Of a stretch of DNA of 64,000 bases, positions 1 to 8,935 are shown one piece after another. Location: positions 62,001 to 126,000 of the forward strand of contig CBDCRK010000037.1 of NCBI GenBank assembly GCA_965220955.1, given 5' to 3'. This DNA comes from CBDCRK01 sp965220955. GTDB lineage: Bacteria; Desulfobacterota; Binatia; Bin18; CBDCRK01. How positions within the stretch are numbered: the stretch's first letter is position 1; the number at the start of each line of letters is the position of its first letter. The notes under the pieces are model-generated. The model was not told the origin of the DNA. It worked only from the letters and a program-made list of their open reading frames with translations, and did not search any database. The position numbers and the translations under genes are program-made.

Positions 1-5
1 ATGGT

Positions 6-602
6 CTAGGTGACATGCCAAGTGGAGGTATAAAACAGATGCCCTTGGGTGACATTTTCTATAAAGCCGGCTGCCTGCAACTCACGCCGCAGGGCACGGC
101 GTGTTACAAAGTCAGGATCAGGAAACTGCTCAGAAACGGATAGACGGCCCCCAGGACAAAGTACCCGGCGGATCTCAGCCAGCGCTTGTGGACGATCTGG
201 TATCTCGCCCAGTACGGCGATGAGAAAGACATGATCGACTGAGTCAGACCGTAGTGGGAGCATAATCGCGCTGGCCTGGACGAAGCCGGCGTTGTCTTGA
301 CCGGCCACAAGGATCCGGCGTCGGACCTCAAGCAGCATGTCCCGCTGGATGTCAAGGCAGGTCAGGCGTCCTCTCTCTCCAACACGACGTGTCGCCTCAA
401 GGGAGTAATAGCCGATCCCCGGCCCAATCTCGAGCACGCGCTCGCCCTCCGCCAGCCCGAAGGCGCCAAGAATCTGCTTGGGGCCCGCAACGAGCACCCG
501 CAGCGGTGACTCCAGGACAGCCGCATGCGAGAATGGACAGGGCATGGGCTCCAGCCTCCTCCAAAGGCGGTCCCACCAAGCACGAATAAGAGACTTAGCC
601 AT
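6..602 (-). CDS. Class I SAM-dependent methyltransferase
   Basis: A 198-residue protein with a Rossmann-type methyltransferase fold. The SAM-binding motif I reads VLEIGPGIGYYS near residue 57. An acidic loop (CLDIQ, about 82) and a post-motif region (LPLRSDSVDHVFLIAVLGEI) follow, which is the usual Methyltransf_11/25 layout. The C-terminal part LAEIRRVLCPGGRLSVSE is typical of UbiE-like enzymes. There is no motif that reveals the substrate. The gene ends 5 bases from the window edge, so downstream partners are not visible. It is divergent from the amidohydrolase gene. Fold assignment is secure; substrate unknown. Confidence 0.85.
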   Translation of the reverse strand: MAKSLIRAWWDRLWRRLEPMPCPFSHAAVLESPLRVLVAGPKQILGAFGLAEGERVLEIGPGIGYYSLEATRRVGERGRLTCLDIQRDMLLEVRRRILVAGQDNAGFVQASAIMLPLRSDSVDHVFLIAVLGEIPDRPQALAEIRRVLCPGGRLSVSEQFPDPDFVTRRALRRELQAAGFIENVTQGHLFYTSTWHVT

Positions 603-780
603 CGAAAAACCTCTATGAGGAAATGATCTCCCTTGGGTCGACGCTTATCATTCTCCGCTTGATAAGACCAACAGCACTGTTTGTTATGAATTCACCGCTC
701 TGTCACCGGCCAGACAAGGCCGTCAAGGCTCTAGTTGGAACGCTAGCATAGAGTCGATTTTGAGATGAGGCCAGGATCGT

Positions 781-810
781 TTGACTTGCAGGAAGGGGCG
801 TGCCTATAAT
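781..810 (+). promoter_or_regulatory. Sigma-70-type promoter of the amidohydrolase gene
   Basis: TTGACT at 781-786 and a perfect TATAAT at 805-810 are separated by 18 bp. Transcription would start near 817, leaving a leader of about 50 nt. The leader holds an imperfect AT-rich duplication (TATTCAAAA twice, about 834-852) and the ribosome-binding site AAAAGGAGG. Confidence 0.7.
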
Positions 811-868
811 TCGGCAGTAAGAATCTTAATGTATTCAAAAATATATTCAAAAAAAGGAGGATTAGTCT

Positions 869-1975
869 ATGGCTTATCGTATTATTTCAGGGGACTCCCA
901 CTTTGTTGAACCCCCTGGCATGTGGGCCGAGCGCATGGACAAGAAATTCCGCGACAGGGCTCCGCACACCATAAAGGGGTATCAGGGAAAAGAGGGAGAA
1001 TTTTTTGTCTGTGAGAATATTACCCCCATTGCCGTGGCCGGGTTTTTTGGCTCGGGCAAAAGCTCTGAAGAGCTGCCCGAACACAACCGACACGGATTTG
1101 ATGTGGCCCCAGCTAGCGTCTGGGACCCGGCTGCACGGCTGAAAGAGCAAGAGAGGGATGGGGTAAGCGCGGAGGCACTCTATACTTCTATGGGCATGAT
1201 GCTCTTTGGTCTGGAGGATGCTGAACTACGGACGGCCGCTTTTCGAGCGTTTAACGACTATGCAGCAGAGTACTGCAGCTATGACCCCAAGCGTCTGGCA
1301 GGGCTGGGCGTGATTACCTTAGAGAGCATCCCGGCTGGGGTGGAAGAGTTAAAACGGTGTGCCCAAAAGGGACTAAAGGGTGTGCTTATCTGGGGAGCCC
1401 CGCCTGAGGATAAACCCTACAGCCATAGGGACTACGACCCCTTCTGGGCGGCAGCCCAGGACCTGAATATGCCCCTTTCCCTCCATATTCTCACCGGTCG
1501 GCGGGGAACAGGAGTCAGCTTTGACCTATCAAACATCCTCCACGCCTACATGGCTCTGCCCCAGGAAATCCAGCTCACCCTGGCAAACATGGTCTTTGGC
1601 GGCGTGTTCGAGCGGTTTCCCAGGCTAAAAATTGTCTCCGCTGAAAACGATGTTTCCTGGATTCCCCACTTCATGTACCGTATTGACCATGCTTATGACC
1701 GCTTGCGCCATTTTGAGGGAGTCACCCTCCAGATGATGCCCAGCGAGTATGTCAAACGGCAGGTCTGGGCGACTTTCCAGTTTGAGGATGTATGGATTGA
1801 TCTGCGCAAGCGCTATGCGCTAGACAAACTGATGTGGTCCTCGGACTACCCACACACCGATTCCCCCTGGCCTCGCTCCAAGCAGTGGATCGAAGAACAT
1901 TTCACAGGGGTACCTGAGAACGAGTTGGCCGAGGTAGTTGGCGGCAACGTTGCTAATCTCTACGGGATTGCTTAA
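869..1975 (+). CDS. Amidohydrolase, COG2159 (ACMSD-like) family
   Basis: A 368-residue TIM-barrel amidohydrolase of the Amidohydro_2 group, which includes decarboxylases and hydrolases such as ACMSD and 2,3-dihydroxybenzoate decarboxylase. The N-terminal metal motif appears as DSHFVEP. A barrel histidine lies in LHILTG (about 210), and the C-terminal metal and substrate loop reads WSSDYPHTDSPWP (about 330). A clear AAAGGAGG precedes the ATG, and a strong promoter and a terminator frame it as a single transcription unit. These proteins often act on aromatic or ring-cleavage intermediates, but the substrate cannot be read here. Confidence 0.85.
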   Translation: MAYRIISGDSHFVEPPGMWAERMDKKFRDRAPHTIKGYQGKEGEFFVCENITPIAVAGFFGSGKSSEELPEHNRHGFDVAPASVWDPAARLKEQERDGVSAEALYTSMGMMLFGLEDAELRTAAFRAFNDYAAEYCSYDPKRLAGLGVITLESIPAGVEELKRCAQKGLKGVLIWGAPPEDKPYSHRDYDPFWAAAQDLNMPLSLHILTGRRGTGVSFDLSNILHAYMALPQEIQLTLANMVFGGVFERFPRLKIVSAENDVSWIPHFMYRIDHAYDRLRHFEGVTLQMMPSEYVKRQVWATFQFEDVWIDLRKRYALDKLMWSSDYPHTDSPWPRSKQWIEEHFTGVPENELAEVVGGNVANLYGIA

Positions 1976-1997
1976 ACGGCGTTAACGACTCTCTGTC

Positions 1998-2030
1998 AAG
2001 GGAGAGGGTAGAGACCCTCTCCCTTTCTAG
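1998..2030 (+). terminator. Rho-independent terminator after the amidohydrolase
   Basis: A perfect 12-bp stem (AAGGGAGAGGGT with its complement at 2014-2025) and an AGAG tetraloop lie 23 bases after the stop codon, followed by TTCTAGTTT. The tail is a weak T-run on the + strand and there is none on the - strand, so it mainly serves the amidohydrolase. Confidence 0.75.
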
Positions 2031-2059
2031 TTTGGTGAACACATCCCTATGACTATAGC

Positions 2060-2548
2060 TTATGCCTTCTTCTCCGGCTTGCGGAACTGGTCATGACAGC
2101 TCTTGCACGCGCCAAAGACCTTCCTTAGCTGAGCACCAGCGGTCTCAGCTTCACCGTTGACCGCCGTTTGGGCTAGCTGATCAGCCTCAGTGCTTAGCAT
2201 TGTGGCCGATTTGACAAAGTCTTCCCACTGCTGCCAGATTTCTGCCTTGGCCCGGGAACTATCCGAAGTGCTCCCCTGGGGAAAAAGCTCAGCAATACGG
2301 GTAGAGTGGAGCGCAATAGCCTGGGCGTTGACCGCCATCTCCGCTACCCGGCCACCGTCAAGCTTGGCCTTCATGGCCTTGGCATTCTCGCCAATGTTCT
2401 CCATTAAGTAATGACGAAAGTTAATGGAGTCTTTAGCCTTAGGAAGGCCCTTGGGGTGGTCGTGATCTCCATGCGCAATAGAGCCTGTGCTATAAAGCAG
2501 CCCAGCAGCACCAAGAGCAAGAACTAAATAAGAAAGAGATAGCTTCAT
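2060..2548 (-). CDS. Periplasmic cytochrome c' family protein
   Basis: A 162-residue four-helix cytochrome c' type protein. The ATG at 2548 was chosen because AGGAGG lies just upstream and it opens a clean signal peptide (MKLSLSYLVLALGAAGLLYS, cleavage near AHG). An in-frame start further upstream would bury the signal. The heme-binding motif CKSCH lies near the C-terminus (about 148-152), as in cytochrome c' and cytochrome b562-like families. The region after the signal is His-rich (HGDHDHPKG). It follows the diheme cytochrome gene by 28 bp and is probably cotranscribed with it. Likely role: electron transfer or NO binding in the periplasm. Confidence 0.85.
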   Translation of the reverse strand: MKLSLSYLVLALGAAGLLYSTGSIAHGDHDHPKGLPKAKDSINFRHYLMENIGENAKAMKAKLDGGRVAEMAVNAQAIALHSTRIAELFPQGSTSDSSRAKAEIWQQWEDFVKSATMLSTEADQLAQTAVNGEAETAGAQLRKVFGACKSCHDQFRKPEKKA

Positions 2549-2576
2549 ACCTGTCCTCCTCTCCGTCAGTGTATTT

Positions 2577-3479
2577 TTATTTGCCTTCAACCACATAATG
2601 AATCGGCGGGACACTTTTGAGATAGGCCGCCACTGCCCTGGCATCTTCACGTGTCATATCCTTGTACCCTACAGGTAACCCATCGACAAGCAGGGCCATT
2701 AATCCCTGCACATTGTCCGCATTGGGCTTAAATCCCGTACGCAAGAGGTCGGCAATATCGCGCTCGCTCCAGTCTCCAATTCCGGTCTTTTCATCAGGAG
2801 TAATATTGGGAACAATCTCGCCATCTACCCCTTCAGCATTGCCCGCAAGGTAAAGAGAATCTTCCAGAGTGCCTGTGACTTTACGTGGGGTATGACACTC
2901 GCCACAGTGAGCCACATGCTCGGCAATGTATTTCCCTCGTTCCACTCCGGATTCCGGCGCTTGTCGAGAAGCAGAAGCCGGAGAGAAGAAGAGCCAGCGC
3001 CATATCCGCATCAGGGTTCCAGAAAGCGGGAGTTTCATCTCATGGGGTTTGTTTTCTTGGGCAATTGGGGGAAGACTGAGCATATAGACAACCAGAGCCT
3101 TCACATCCTCGTCTGCCATGCCACTAAAAGCGGGGTATGGCATCACCGGACTGAGACGCTCTCCGTTTGGTCGTACACCCAGGCGAATAGAATCGATAAT
3201 CTCCTGGTTGGTCCATTGGCCAATACCGTAGGTTGGATCTGACGTGACATTAGTGCCATAATAGGTACCCAAAGGCGTTTTTGTTGGCCGACCTCCGGCG
3301 TTTAGCGGTCCTCCCTCTGCCGTGTGACATCCACACCCTCCGGCAAGCGCAAAAACATATTTTCCCTTTTCCACCAAGCTCTGGCTGGCTTCTTGGGCAA
3401 GGGTACAAGGAGGGAGAGCCCCCCCCAGCAACAAGATCAGAATAAGAACCCACTTTTTTTTATGCCTTAGACACCGCAT
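2577..3479 (-). CDS. Secreted diheme cytochrome c
   Basis: A 300-residue exported cytochrome with two cytochrome-c domains. The signal peptide (KKWVLILILLLGGALPP) is followed by domain 1 (about 35-140) and domain 2 (about 180-295). Domain 2 has a canonical CGECH (about 192) and distal Met candidates. Domain 1 has C49-G-C-H52, one residue short of CXXCH; the DNA reads TGT GGA TGT CAC, so this is in the sequence and not a frame error. The architecture resembles electron-transfer subunits of alcohol or sulfite dehydrogenase-like systems. First gene of a two-gene operon with the cytochrome c' gene. Confidence 0.85.
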   Translation of the reverse strand: MRCLRHKKKWVLILILLLGGALPPCTLAQEASQSLVEKGKYVFALAGGCGCHTAEGGPLNAGGRPTKTPLGTYYGTNVTSDPTYGIGQWTNQEIIDSIRLGVRPNGERLSPVMPYPAFSGMADEDVKALVVYMLSLPPIAQENKPHEMKLPLSGTLMRIWRWLFFSPASASRQAPESGVERGKYIAEHVAHCGECHTPRKVTGTLEDSLYLAGNAEGVDGEIVPNITPDEKTGIGDWSERDIADLLRTGFKPNADNVQGLMALLVDGLPVGYKDMTREDARAVAAYLKSVPPIHYVVEGK

Positions 3480-3623
3480 TGTGCCGCTCTTTGGTCCCCA
3501 GTTGTTTATCTAGTTATTTATGAGGAAGGTTGAGGTTTTGCAAGCAGGTCTTGAGGGAAGAGAAGTGGCGAATCTAAGCAACACAATCTTTGAGATAACT
3601 CGGGCACTTCTGCATAAGAAAAC

Positions 3624-3747
3624 TTTTCCACTTGTATTACGAGAAGAAAAAAGCCTAGGGGCACTGGCTTGTGGATAAGCCTGTGGAAAAAACAAGAAAA
3701 CTTCAATTTTTAAGATTGGTTATAAAGTTATCCACAACTGTGAATAA
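3624..3747. other. DnaA-box cluster, candidate replication origin
   Basis: Four 9-mers match TTWTNCACA on one strand or the other: TGTGGATAA (3670-3678), TGTGGAAAA (3682-3690), TTATCCACA (3728-3736) and TGTGAATAA (3739-3747). A fifth, TTTTCCACT (3624-3632), has one mismatch. The last two face each other with 2 bp between. AT-rich sequence lies between the pairs (about 3684-3728). The cluster is in the only sizeable gap between the cytochrome operon and the MetE-like gene. No dnaA, dnaN, gidA or rpmH is nearby, so it could also be a DnaA titration site. Confidence 0.5.
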
Positions 3748-3785
3748 TCCTTATGGCTATTCTACTAGATTTGGGAGCTGCGCAG

Positions 3786-3902
3786 AGGGATGAGAAAAAG
3801 ATGCTGGATCTTTTAGGTGGTAGGATCACAGTCGAAAGCGAGGTTGGACGCGGCTCGACGTTTCGCGTGTGGGTCCCCACCAACAGAACCGCCTATGCGT
3901 AC
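3786..3902 (+). pseudogene. C-terminal scrap of a histidine kinase (HATPase)
   Basis: The open frame at 3753-3959 encodes LLGGRITVESEVGRGSTFRV followed by WVPT. This is the ending of the HATPase_c domain of sensor kinases (the G2-box glycine and final beta strands). Nothing of the N-box or G1 box precedes it, and the sequence after WVPT is unrelated. It is read as a leftover of a deleted kinase gene, not a functional protein. Confidence 0.6.
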
Positions 3903-4067
3903 GGCAGCTCATGTTCAGGATTTGAGCAACGGAACCGCAAGAAACGACTATATATATGAGGCTTTCGGCTCCGCGCTCCAACTCACTGCTTGTTGGCTGG
4001 CGTGAGGTCTGAAATCTGGCAGCTTTAATTGAGTCCTATCTGCCTCTCGAAGAGACCCCTGATAACC

Positions 4068-5108
4068 CTACCTAGCCAGTTCCTGACGAATAATGTGCGT
4101 CCCAGCCACCAGTGCCTGCAGCTTGGCTTTGGCAATAGGGCGTGAAGAAGCCGAGAACCCACAGTCCGTGGTCAGGTAGAGTTTTTCCGGCCTGACATGC
4201 TTAAGCACAACTCTAATCCGTTCAGCTACATCTTCCGGGGTTTCCAAGTACATAGACTTTACATCCACCACTCCGGCTGCAAGCTCGCGGTCATCGCCGA
4301 ATTCACTCCAAAGGTCGATTTCAGCCATTTCCCGGTTGGCAAATTCCAAGGCGAACTGATCGGCCTTGACAGCAAGAACACCTGGAAACAGGGGGCGATA
4401 GGTCCGCTTCATTGCCGGTCGACCTTGGTTGTTACCAAAGCAGATGTGTAGTGCAATCTTGGCTTTTACTCCATCGATAGTACGGTTAAACAGCTTCACC
4501 GTTTCCTCTACGGGAAGCGCGGGCTGACGGCCTGCGGCCGAGGGTTCATCAATCTGGATAAAATCTGCCCCAGCTGCTACCAGCTGCAACAGCTCGCGGT
4601 TAACCAGCTCGGCAATGTCATAGGAGAGCGCAAGATAGTCTTCTGCTGTATATCCGGCCTTGGGGGTAATAGGCATGGTGAGGGTGAGCGGCCCAGGAGT
4701 GCAAATTTTTATGGGATTTTTTGTCAAGGTGCGCACAAAGGTAAATTCCTCAACTAGCCCCAATCCATGGGGAGCTGAAACGCGCTCCGTAGTCTCGAAC
4801 CTAGGGGCACTATCATAGCTCATTACCCCCATTTTGCGCTGGGCGGGGACAATCTTGAGCCCGCCCAGCCTCTCCACTATATTCCAAAGAAATCTCTGGC
4901 GGCGCATTTCGCCGTCAGTAAGGATGTCCAGCCCGGTCTCCTCCTGGTCACAAACCGCCACCCTGACGGCATCTTGTAAGGCTTCTTCTATGTCGGCTGG
5001 GCCAAAATCGCCTGAGCGCAAGGCCCGGCGTGAGGCAAACAGCCATGATGGTGAGGCATAGCTTCCCACTCCCATAGTGGGAAGAAGAGTCTGAGCGTCT
5101 GGTGCCAT
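4068..5108 (-). CDS. MetE-like cobalamin-independent methionine synthase family protein
   Basis: A 346-residue single-barrel protein of COG0620, equivalent to the catalytic C-terminal half of MetE. Zinc ligands expected of the family are visible: HICFGN (about 220) supplies His and Cys, and TTDCGF (about 313) supplies the last Cys. DGEMRRQRF and FIQIDEPS match conserved barrel loops. AGGAGG precedes the start. Single-domain members methylate homocysteine from various donors or act in methyl-transfer catabolism, so the exact donor is open. Divergent from the PEP-mutase-like gene. Confidence 0.85.
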   Translation of the reverse strand: MAPDAQTLLPTMGVGSYASPSWLFASRRALRSGDFGPADIEEALQDAVRVAVCDQEETGLDILTDGEMRRQRFLWNIVERLGGLKIVPAQRKMGVMSYDSAPRFETTERVSAPHGLGLVEEFTFVRTLTKNPIKICTPGPLTLTMPITPKAGYTAEDYLALSYDIAELVNRELLQLVAAGADFIQIDEPSAAGRQPALPVEETVKLFNRTIDGVKAKIALHICFGNNQGRPAMKRTYRPLFPGVLAVKADQFALEFANREMAEIDLWSEFGDDRELAAGVVDVKSMYLETPEDVAERIRVVLKHVRPEKLYLTTDCGFSASSRPIAKAKLQALVAGTHIIRQELAR

Positions 5109-5287
5109 ATAGGTTCCTCCTGTCTTTTCAAAGGATCAACCTTTTTTTTACTCTAAAGACTTTCCACATTTTCTTCAAATTGTACACAGGCAGGCAATAC
5201 TCGCAATGTAGCCTTGACAGCCTAGATGTTTCTATGGCGTACTCAAGCAAGTCGAAGTTTACATGATAGGCTGCTAGCGGAGGGAAC

Positions 5288-6157
5288 ATGACACAGTTAG
5301 GGCGCTTACGAGACCTTCTTACCCAGAACAAACTCACTATGGCTGCCGGTGTATACGATGTGATCTCTGCCCGGATAGTGGAGGAGGCTGGCTTTCCGGT
5401 GGTTTACTATTCCGGTGGGGTATCTGCCGGGGCTCTGGGGTATCCTGACTTTGGGCTGAGAACCCTGACCGAGATGATCATACAGCTTGAAGGAGTGTGC
5501 CGGGCGGTTGACCTTCCTGTTATTGCTGACGCCGAGGCTGGCTTTGGTACTCCGCTTAATGTGGCGCGCATGGTACAAGAGTATGAAAGGATTGGTGTAG
5601 CCGGGCTTCATATCGAAGATCAGGACCTGCCCCGCCGTTGTGGGCATTTAGGGGGAAAGGTGCTGGTCTCGGCCAAAGATCACGCAGCCAAGATCCGGGC
5701 GGCAGTTGACAGCCGGGCCAATCCAGATCTGCTTATTATTGCCCGTATTGACGCCATTGCCGTCAACGGTCTTGACGACGCCATGGCCCGCGCCGAGGCT
5801 TACGTCGAAGCCGGAGCCGACATGCTGTTCTTTGAAGCGTTTGAATCCATCAAACAGATGGAGAGAGTTTGTAGTCACTTCTCCGCGATTCCGCTCCTTG
5901 CCAATATGGTGGAAGGGGGCAAGACTCCTTTCCTGTCGGCCAAAGATTTGGAGGAGATAGGGTTTAGCCTGGTTATTTATCCGACCACCATGGTACTAGC
6001 TGCTACCTTCCAGATGAAAAAGGTGCTGAAAGAACTCAAAGAGAAGGGGACGACCCAGAACATGTGGAGAGAAATGCTCAGCTTCGATGAAGTGTTTAAT
6101 GACCTTCTCGGCTGGGATCAGGCACTGTCGTTTATTGATCACTATAGCGAGAAGTAA
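5288..6157 (+). CDS. Isocitrate lyase/PEP mutase superfamily protein
   Basis: A 289-residue TIM barrel of the ICL/PEPM superfamily. Metal and substrate loops read YYSGG (about 40), DAEAGFG (about 82-88) and HIEDQ (about 110). The catalytic loop reads RRCGHLGGK (Cys about 118), corresponding to KKCGH of lyases such as methylisocitrate lyase and oxaloacetate hydrolase. PEP mutases usually lack this Cys, so a C-C lyase activity is more likely. GGAGGG precedes the ATG. It is divergent from the MetE-like gene with a shared 179-bp promoter region. Confidence 0.85.
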   Translation: MTQLGRLRDLLTQNKLTMAAGVYDVISARIVEEAGFPVVYYSGGVSAGALGYPDFGLRTLTEMIIQLEGVCRAVDLPVIADAEAGFGTPLNVARMVQEYERIGVAGLHIEDQDLPRRCGHLGGKVLVSAKDHAAKIRAAVDSRANPDLLIIARIDAIAVNGLDDAMARAEAYVEAGADMLFFEAFESIKQMERVCSHFSAIPLLANMVEGGKTPFLSAKDLEEIGFSLVIYPTTMVLAATFQMKKVLKELKEKGTTQNMWREMLSFDEVFNDLLGWDQALSFIDHYSEK

Positions 6158-6289
6158 GAACAGAACCCCGGACCGTACCTACGGGGCCACACTAAGGGGG
6201 AGGGTCGGTGGTCTCCCAGTCGGCTTATGATAACCTCGTTTGAGATGGATATTGACTTGACTCGGGCAACCCCCTAGAAAATCAAACTT

Positions 6290-7284
6290 ATGATGAAACT
6301 TACAATGAAGGCTAGTCTCTCCCCCTTTCTGATTCCCTTAATCTTAGTGTGCGCCTCGCCGCGGGCTTTGGGTGCTGCTGAAGATGTGTCTTGCGCGGAT
6401 CACTCCATTGCCGCCAGCGCCGTGCGTACACCGAAGGAGGTTGAGGCGTTCGTTCAATGCGCCTACGAGTTCGTCCAGGAAGTAGGCTTTGAGGAAGCCC
6501 GGCGAGCCTTCCACGAGGACGAGCGTTGGAGAAGCGGCCCGATCTATGTCTTCGTCGCCGAAGTGACACCCATGACCGAGATGGCCGGGCGTTCGTCTAC
6601 CCACCCGACCCCTCAAGGGAAGGCGCCCCGTGGGGAGTGGTGGTCGATGTCTTCGGCAACGACTACTTCATCGAACTGTATCGCATTGTGAGCAGCTTCG
6701 GCGAGGGCTGGATCTACTACTCCTTCACAAACCCAGATACGGGCCAGGATTCACCTAAGGCTTCCTATGTCAAGAGCCTCGACTGGTATGATACCCCCTC
6801 CGCAATCGGCGCGGGGATCTACCGCCGTGACCTTCCCGGCACCTGCAGGAGTGAAGAGGTCAACGCCATGGAGCTAGAGGGCGATCCTTCCCAGGAGAGG
6901 CTGAAGGAGTTTGTCCGTTGCGCGGCGATGGAGCTTGAATCCAAAGGATACTTTGCCATCTTCCCTCTGTCCACCGACCCGCGTTGGGTGCTCAACTCGA
7001 TCTACTTGTTCGGTCTTGATACGTACGGCAACCTGCTGTTCAGCGGCGATTCAGAGAACGTGAGGTCAGGCGAATCGGAGTTGAACCCCGATTCTAACGA
7101 AACTCTAGGTGGTCAGGATGTAGTGAGTATTGCGGGAGCTTTCGGAGAAACCTTCCTATACTACTCGACGCGCAATCCCGCCACTGAGATGGAGCAGCGC
7201 AAGGTAGTTTTCGTCAAGAGGATAGTGGCTTATGGTGTGCCAATTCTACTCGGCTCCGGTTATTATCTGGACGATGAAGTGTAG
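6290..7284 (+). pseudogene. Secreted tandem Cache-domain protein with frameshift
   Basis: The reading starts with a signal peptide (LSPFLIPLILVCASPRALGA). It continues through an sCache-like module ending GAGIYRRDLPGTC and a second, related module ending GSGYYLDDEV (EAFVQCAYEFV... and KEFVRCAAMEL... are the matching starts). The frame changes near 6575-6590: the first frame carries IYVFVAEV and the second resumes with DGRAFVYPPDP. A single missing base restores one protein of about 330 residues. It has no transmembrane or signalling output domain, so it is a stand-alone periplasmic ligand-binding protein. It could be an intact gene with a sequencing error. Confidence 0.65.
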
Positions 7285-7374
7285 ATGGTAGAATAGTTCT
7301 CCAGTCCACTTTGCTGGCCCATAGACGGCCCTGGGAGGCAATGTTCACATACTGAAATCAAATTTGTTCAAAAC

Positions 7375-8058
7375 ATGGTTGATACTAGAAAGGTTTATTT
7401 CGCAGGCGAATTGTTTAGCCTCAAACATTTGATCGGCAACGCAGTTTTAGCCCATGCGATCAATGAGGTTTCAGAAGGTCGATATACCTGCGTTTTGCCC
7501 CAGGCGTTGGAGCAGCGAGGTGTGACCGCCAAAGTTATTAGGGACCAGGACATCAAAAAGCTTATGGAGTGCGATGTCGGCTTGTTCAATTTTGATGGTG
7601 GTGAGATCGATTCGGGAACGGTTGTGGAATACATGATTGCAAAATTTCTGGACATACCCTCGGTAATTGTGCGTTCGGACTTTAGGTTGAGCGGTGACAG
7701 TGGCAGCGACCCGTGGAATCTGATGATGAGCTTTTATCCGCGCACGAAGATCATTCTCACGGACGGTATGGCGGATTATCACAGCGAACTCAGCCATCGT
7801 GATGCGATTAGAGACGATTTTGCAGAGATGGCGAGGAATTCCATTGAGGCCGTAACGAGTGCACTCAATTCACTGGCATTGCGTATCATTTCGGGTTTTG
7901 ACGAGGTTGCCAACCTCTCACCTGTACTTCCGAAGCAGAGTAGAAATCAAGTATACGCCTGGGCTCAGTTGATGCCTGGAGATGATTTTAGCAAGATAGT
8001 GGATTGTGACGCCTTGCAGGAAATACTGGAACGAAAAGTTAGAATGGGTTTGCTTTAA
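7375..8058 (+). CDS. Nucleoside 2-deoxyribosyltransferase family protein
   Basis: A 227-residue protein starting with VYFAGELF, the nucleotide-binding beta strand of the family. The signature LFNFDGGEIDSGTVVEY has the catalytic Glu about residue 86. These enzymes move deoxyribose between bases or hydrolyse modified (d)NMPs. The C-terminal third (about 150-227) is a helical extension without recognised motifs. No good ribosome-binding site precedes the ATG. It is flanked by a broken gene and a decayed transposase, an accessory context. Confidence 0.8.
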   Translation: MVDTRKVYFAGELFSLKHLIGNAVLAHAINEVSEGRYTCVLPQALEQRGVTAKVIRDQDIKKLMECDVGLFNFDGGEIDSGTVVEYMIAKFLDIPSVIVRSDFRLSGDSGSDPWNLMMSFYPRTKIILTDGMADYHSELSHRDAIRDDFAEMARNSIEAVTSALNSLALRIISGFDEVANLSPVLPKQSRNQVYAWAQLMPGDDFSKIVDCDALQEILERKVRMGLL

Positions 8059-8088
8059 AGATGAAGTCTGGTCTGCAATCGCTTGGAT

Positions 8089-8229
8089 GTGTCCAGGGTT
8101 GAGATCATTGACCTTGAGGATCCGATCACATACCTGCCCTTAAAGGAAGTTCTGCGTTTGTATTGTGACAACAAGATTGTCTGGTTACATAGGGGAGTGT
8201 CCCGGGAGTTCGAGTTCGATACGGTGTGA
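8089..8229 (+). CDS. Short open frame, hypothetical (46 aa)
   Basis: From a GTG, the frame reads VEIIDLEDPITYLPLKEVLR, then LYCDNKIVWLHRGVSREFEF and a TGA. The composition is protein-like, with alternating hydrophobic and charged residues and no low-complexity. No ribosome-binding site or clear start is visible. It may be the 3' end of a lost gene rather than a real small protein. Confidence 0.3.
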   Translation: MSRVEIIDLEDPITYLPLKEVLRLYCDNKIVWLHRGVSREFEFDTV

Positions 8230-8286
8230 GGACGGATGACATTTCATTTGTGGGATCACTCTCAACATGAAGTATCAGTTCTGAGC

Positions 8287-8860
8287 AAATGAGTCAGAGG
8301 CGGCATTGTGCTGTGCTGGGGCCGCTGATGCGCCTTGGAAATGGGTCTTGACTGCGGTTACGCCCCAGCCCATGACATCCCATTGTTGGCTCCTCTGCCC
8401 CAAGCCTTTGCCGGGTTCGCGCCCGCCGATAAGGGCTTTATCCATGCTTTGCCCCAAGCTCTGCTCAAGTACCCCCACGGTGTAGTCGTGCTCACACCTG
8501 CCCCCGATGGTGAAGGCGGGGTCAAGGTGCTGGGGCGAGTCAGCTCCAAACGGGTCTGGTACTTGCCGCCTCCACCTTACTGTGGCCACGGGTGCGTGGG
8601 CGCAAGCTCAAACTCAACGATCAGCACACACTGCCCGAGCCGCACCGCCACCAGCGCATGGAGCTGGCCGAGGGGGGGCTAGGGTGAGGTCAGCCAGTGG
8701 GAGGATGGGCGGATGCGGCAGTGGCCCCCTCAGCCCCTGGTCTTTTATCGGGTGTGGGAGTATAAGGCCGAGGGCACCCGCCGCTATAAGCGAGCGCTGT
8801 GGTTGATCTATGTGGGCCAGGCTCTTGTTCCTGTTTCCCTCTTCTTCCTCTTGGCATAAG
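8287..8860 (+). pseudogene. Decayed DDE transposase
   Basis: Three frames must be joined to read a transposase-like protein. Frame one gives AGFAPADKGFIHALPQALLK and VWYLPPPPY. After a +1 shift near 8592 it continues GRKLKLNDQHTLPEPHRHQR. The end reads VFYRVWEYKAEGTRRYKRALWLIYVG (8740-8815, key block RRYKRALWLI). YLPPPPY, the GRKxKLxD block and the RRYKR-LWLIWVG block recall a group of IS4/ISNCY-like transposases. No terminal repeats were recognised. It is inactive. Confidence 0.55.
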
Positions 8861-8935
8861 GGGTCTTTTGGCGCATAATGGTGATATTAGTCTGTCATAG
8901 AGATTCTGATAACCTTGGGATGAACTGGTAGACAT

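Noticed and set aside
6158..6290. Terminator after the PEP-mutase-like gene
   Set aside because: Only a 5-bp CCCCG/CGGGG stem with a large loop and no T-run; too weak.
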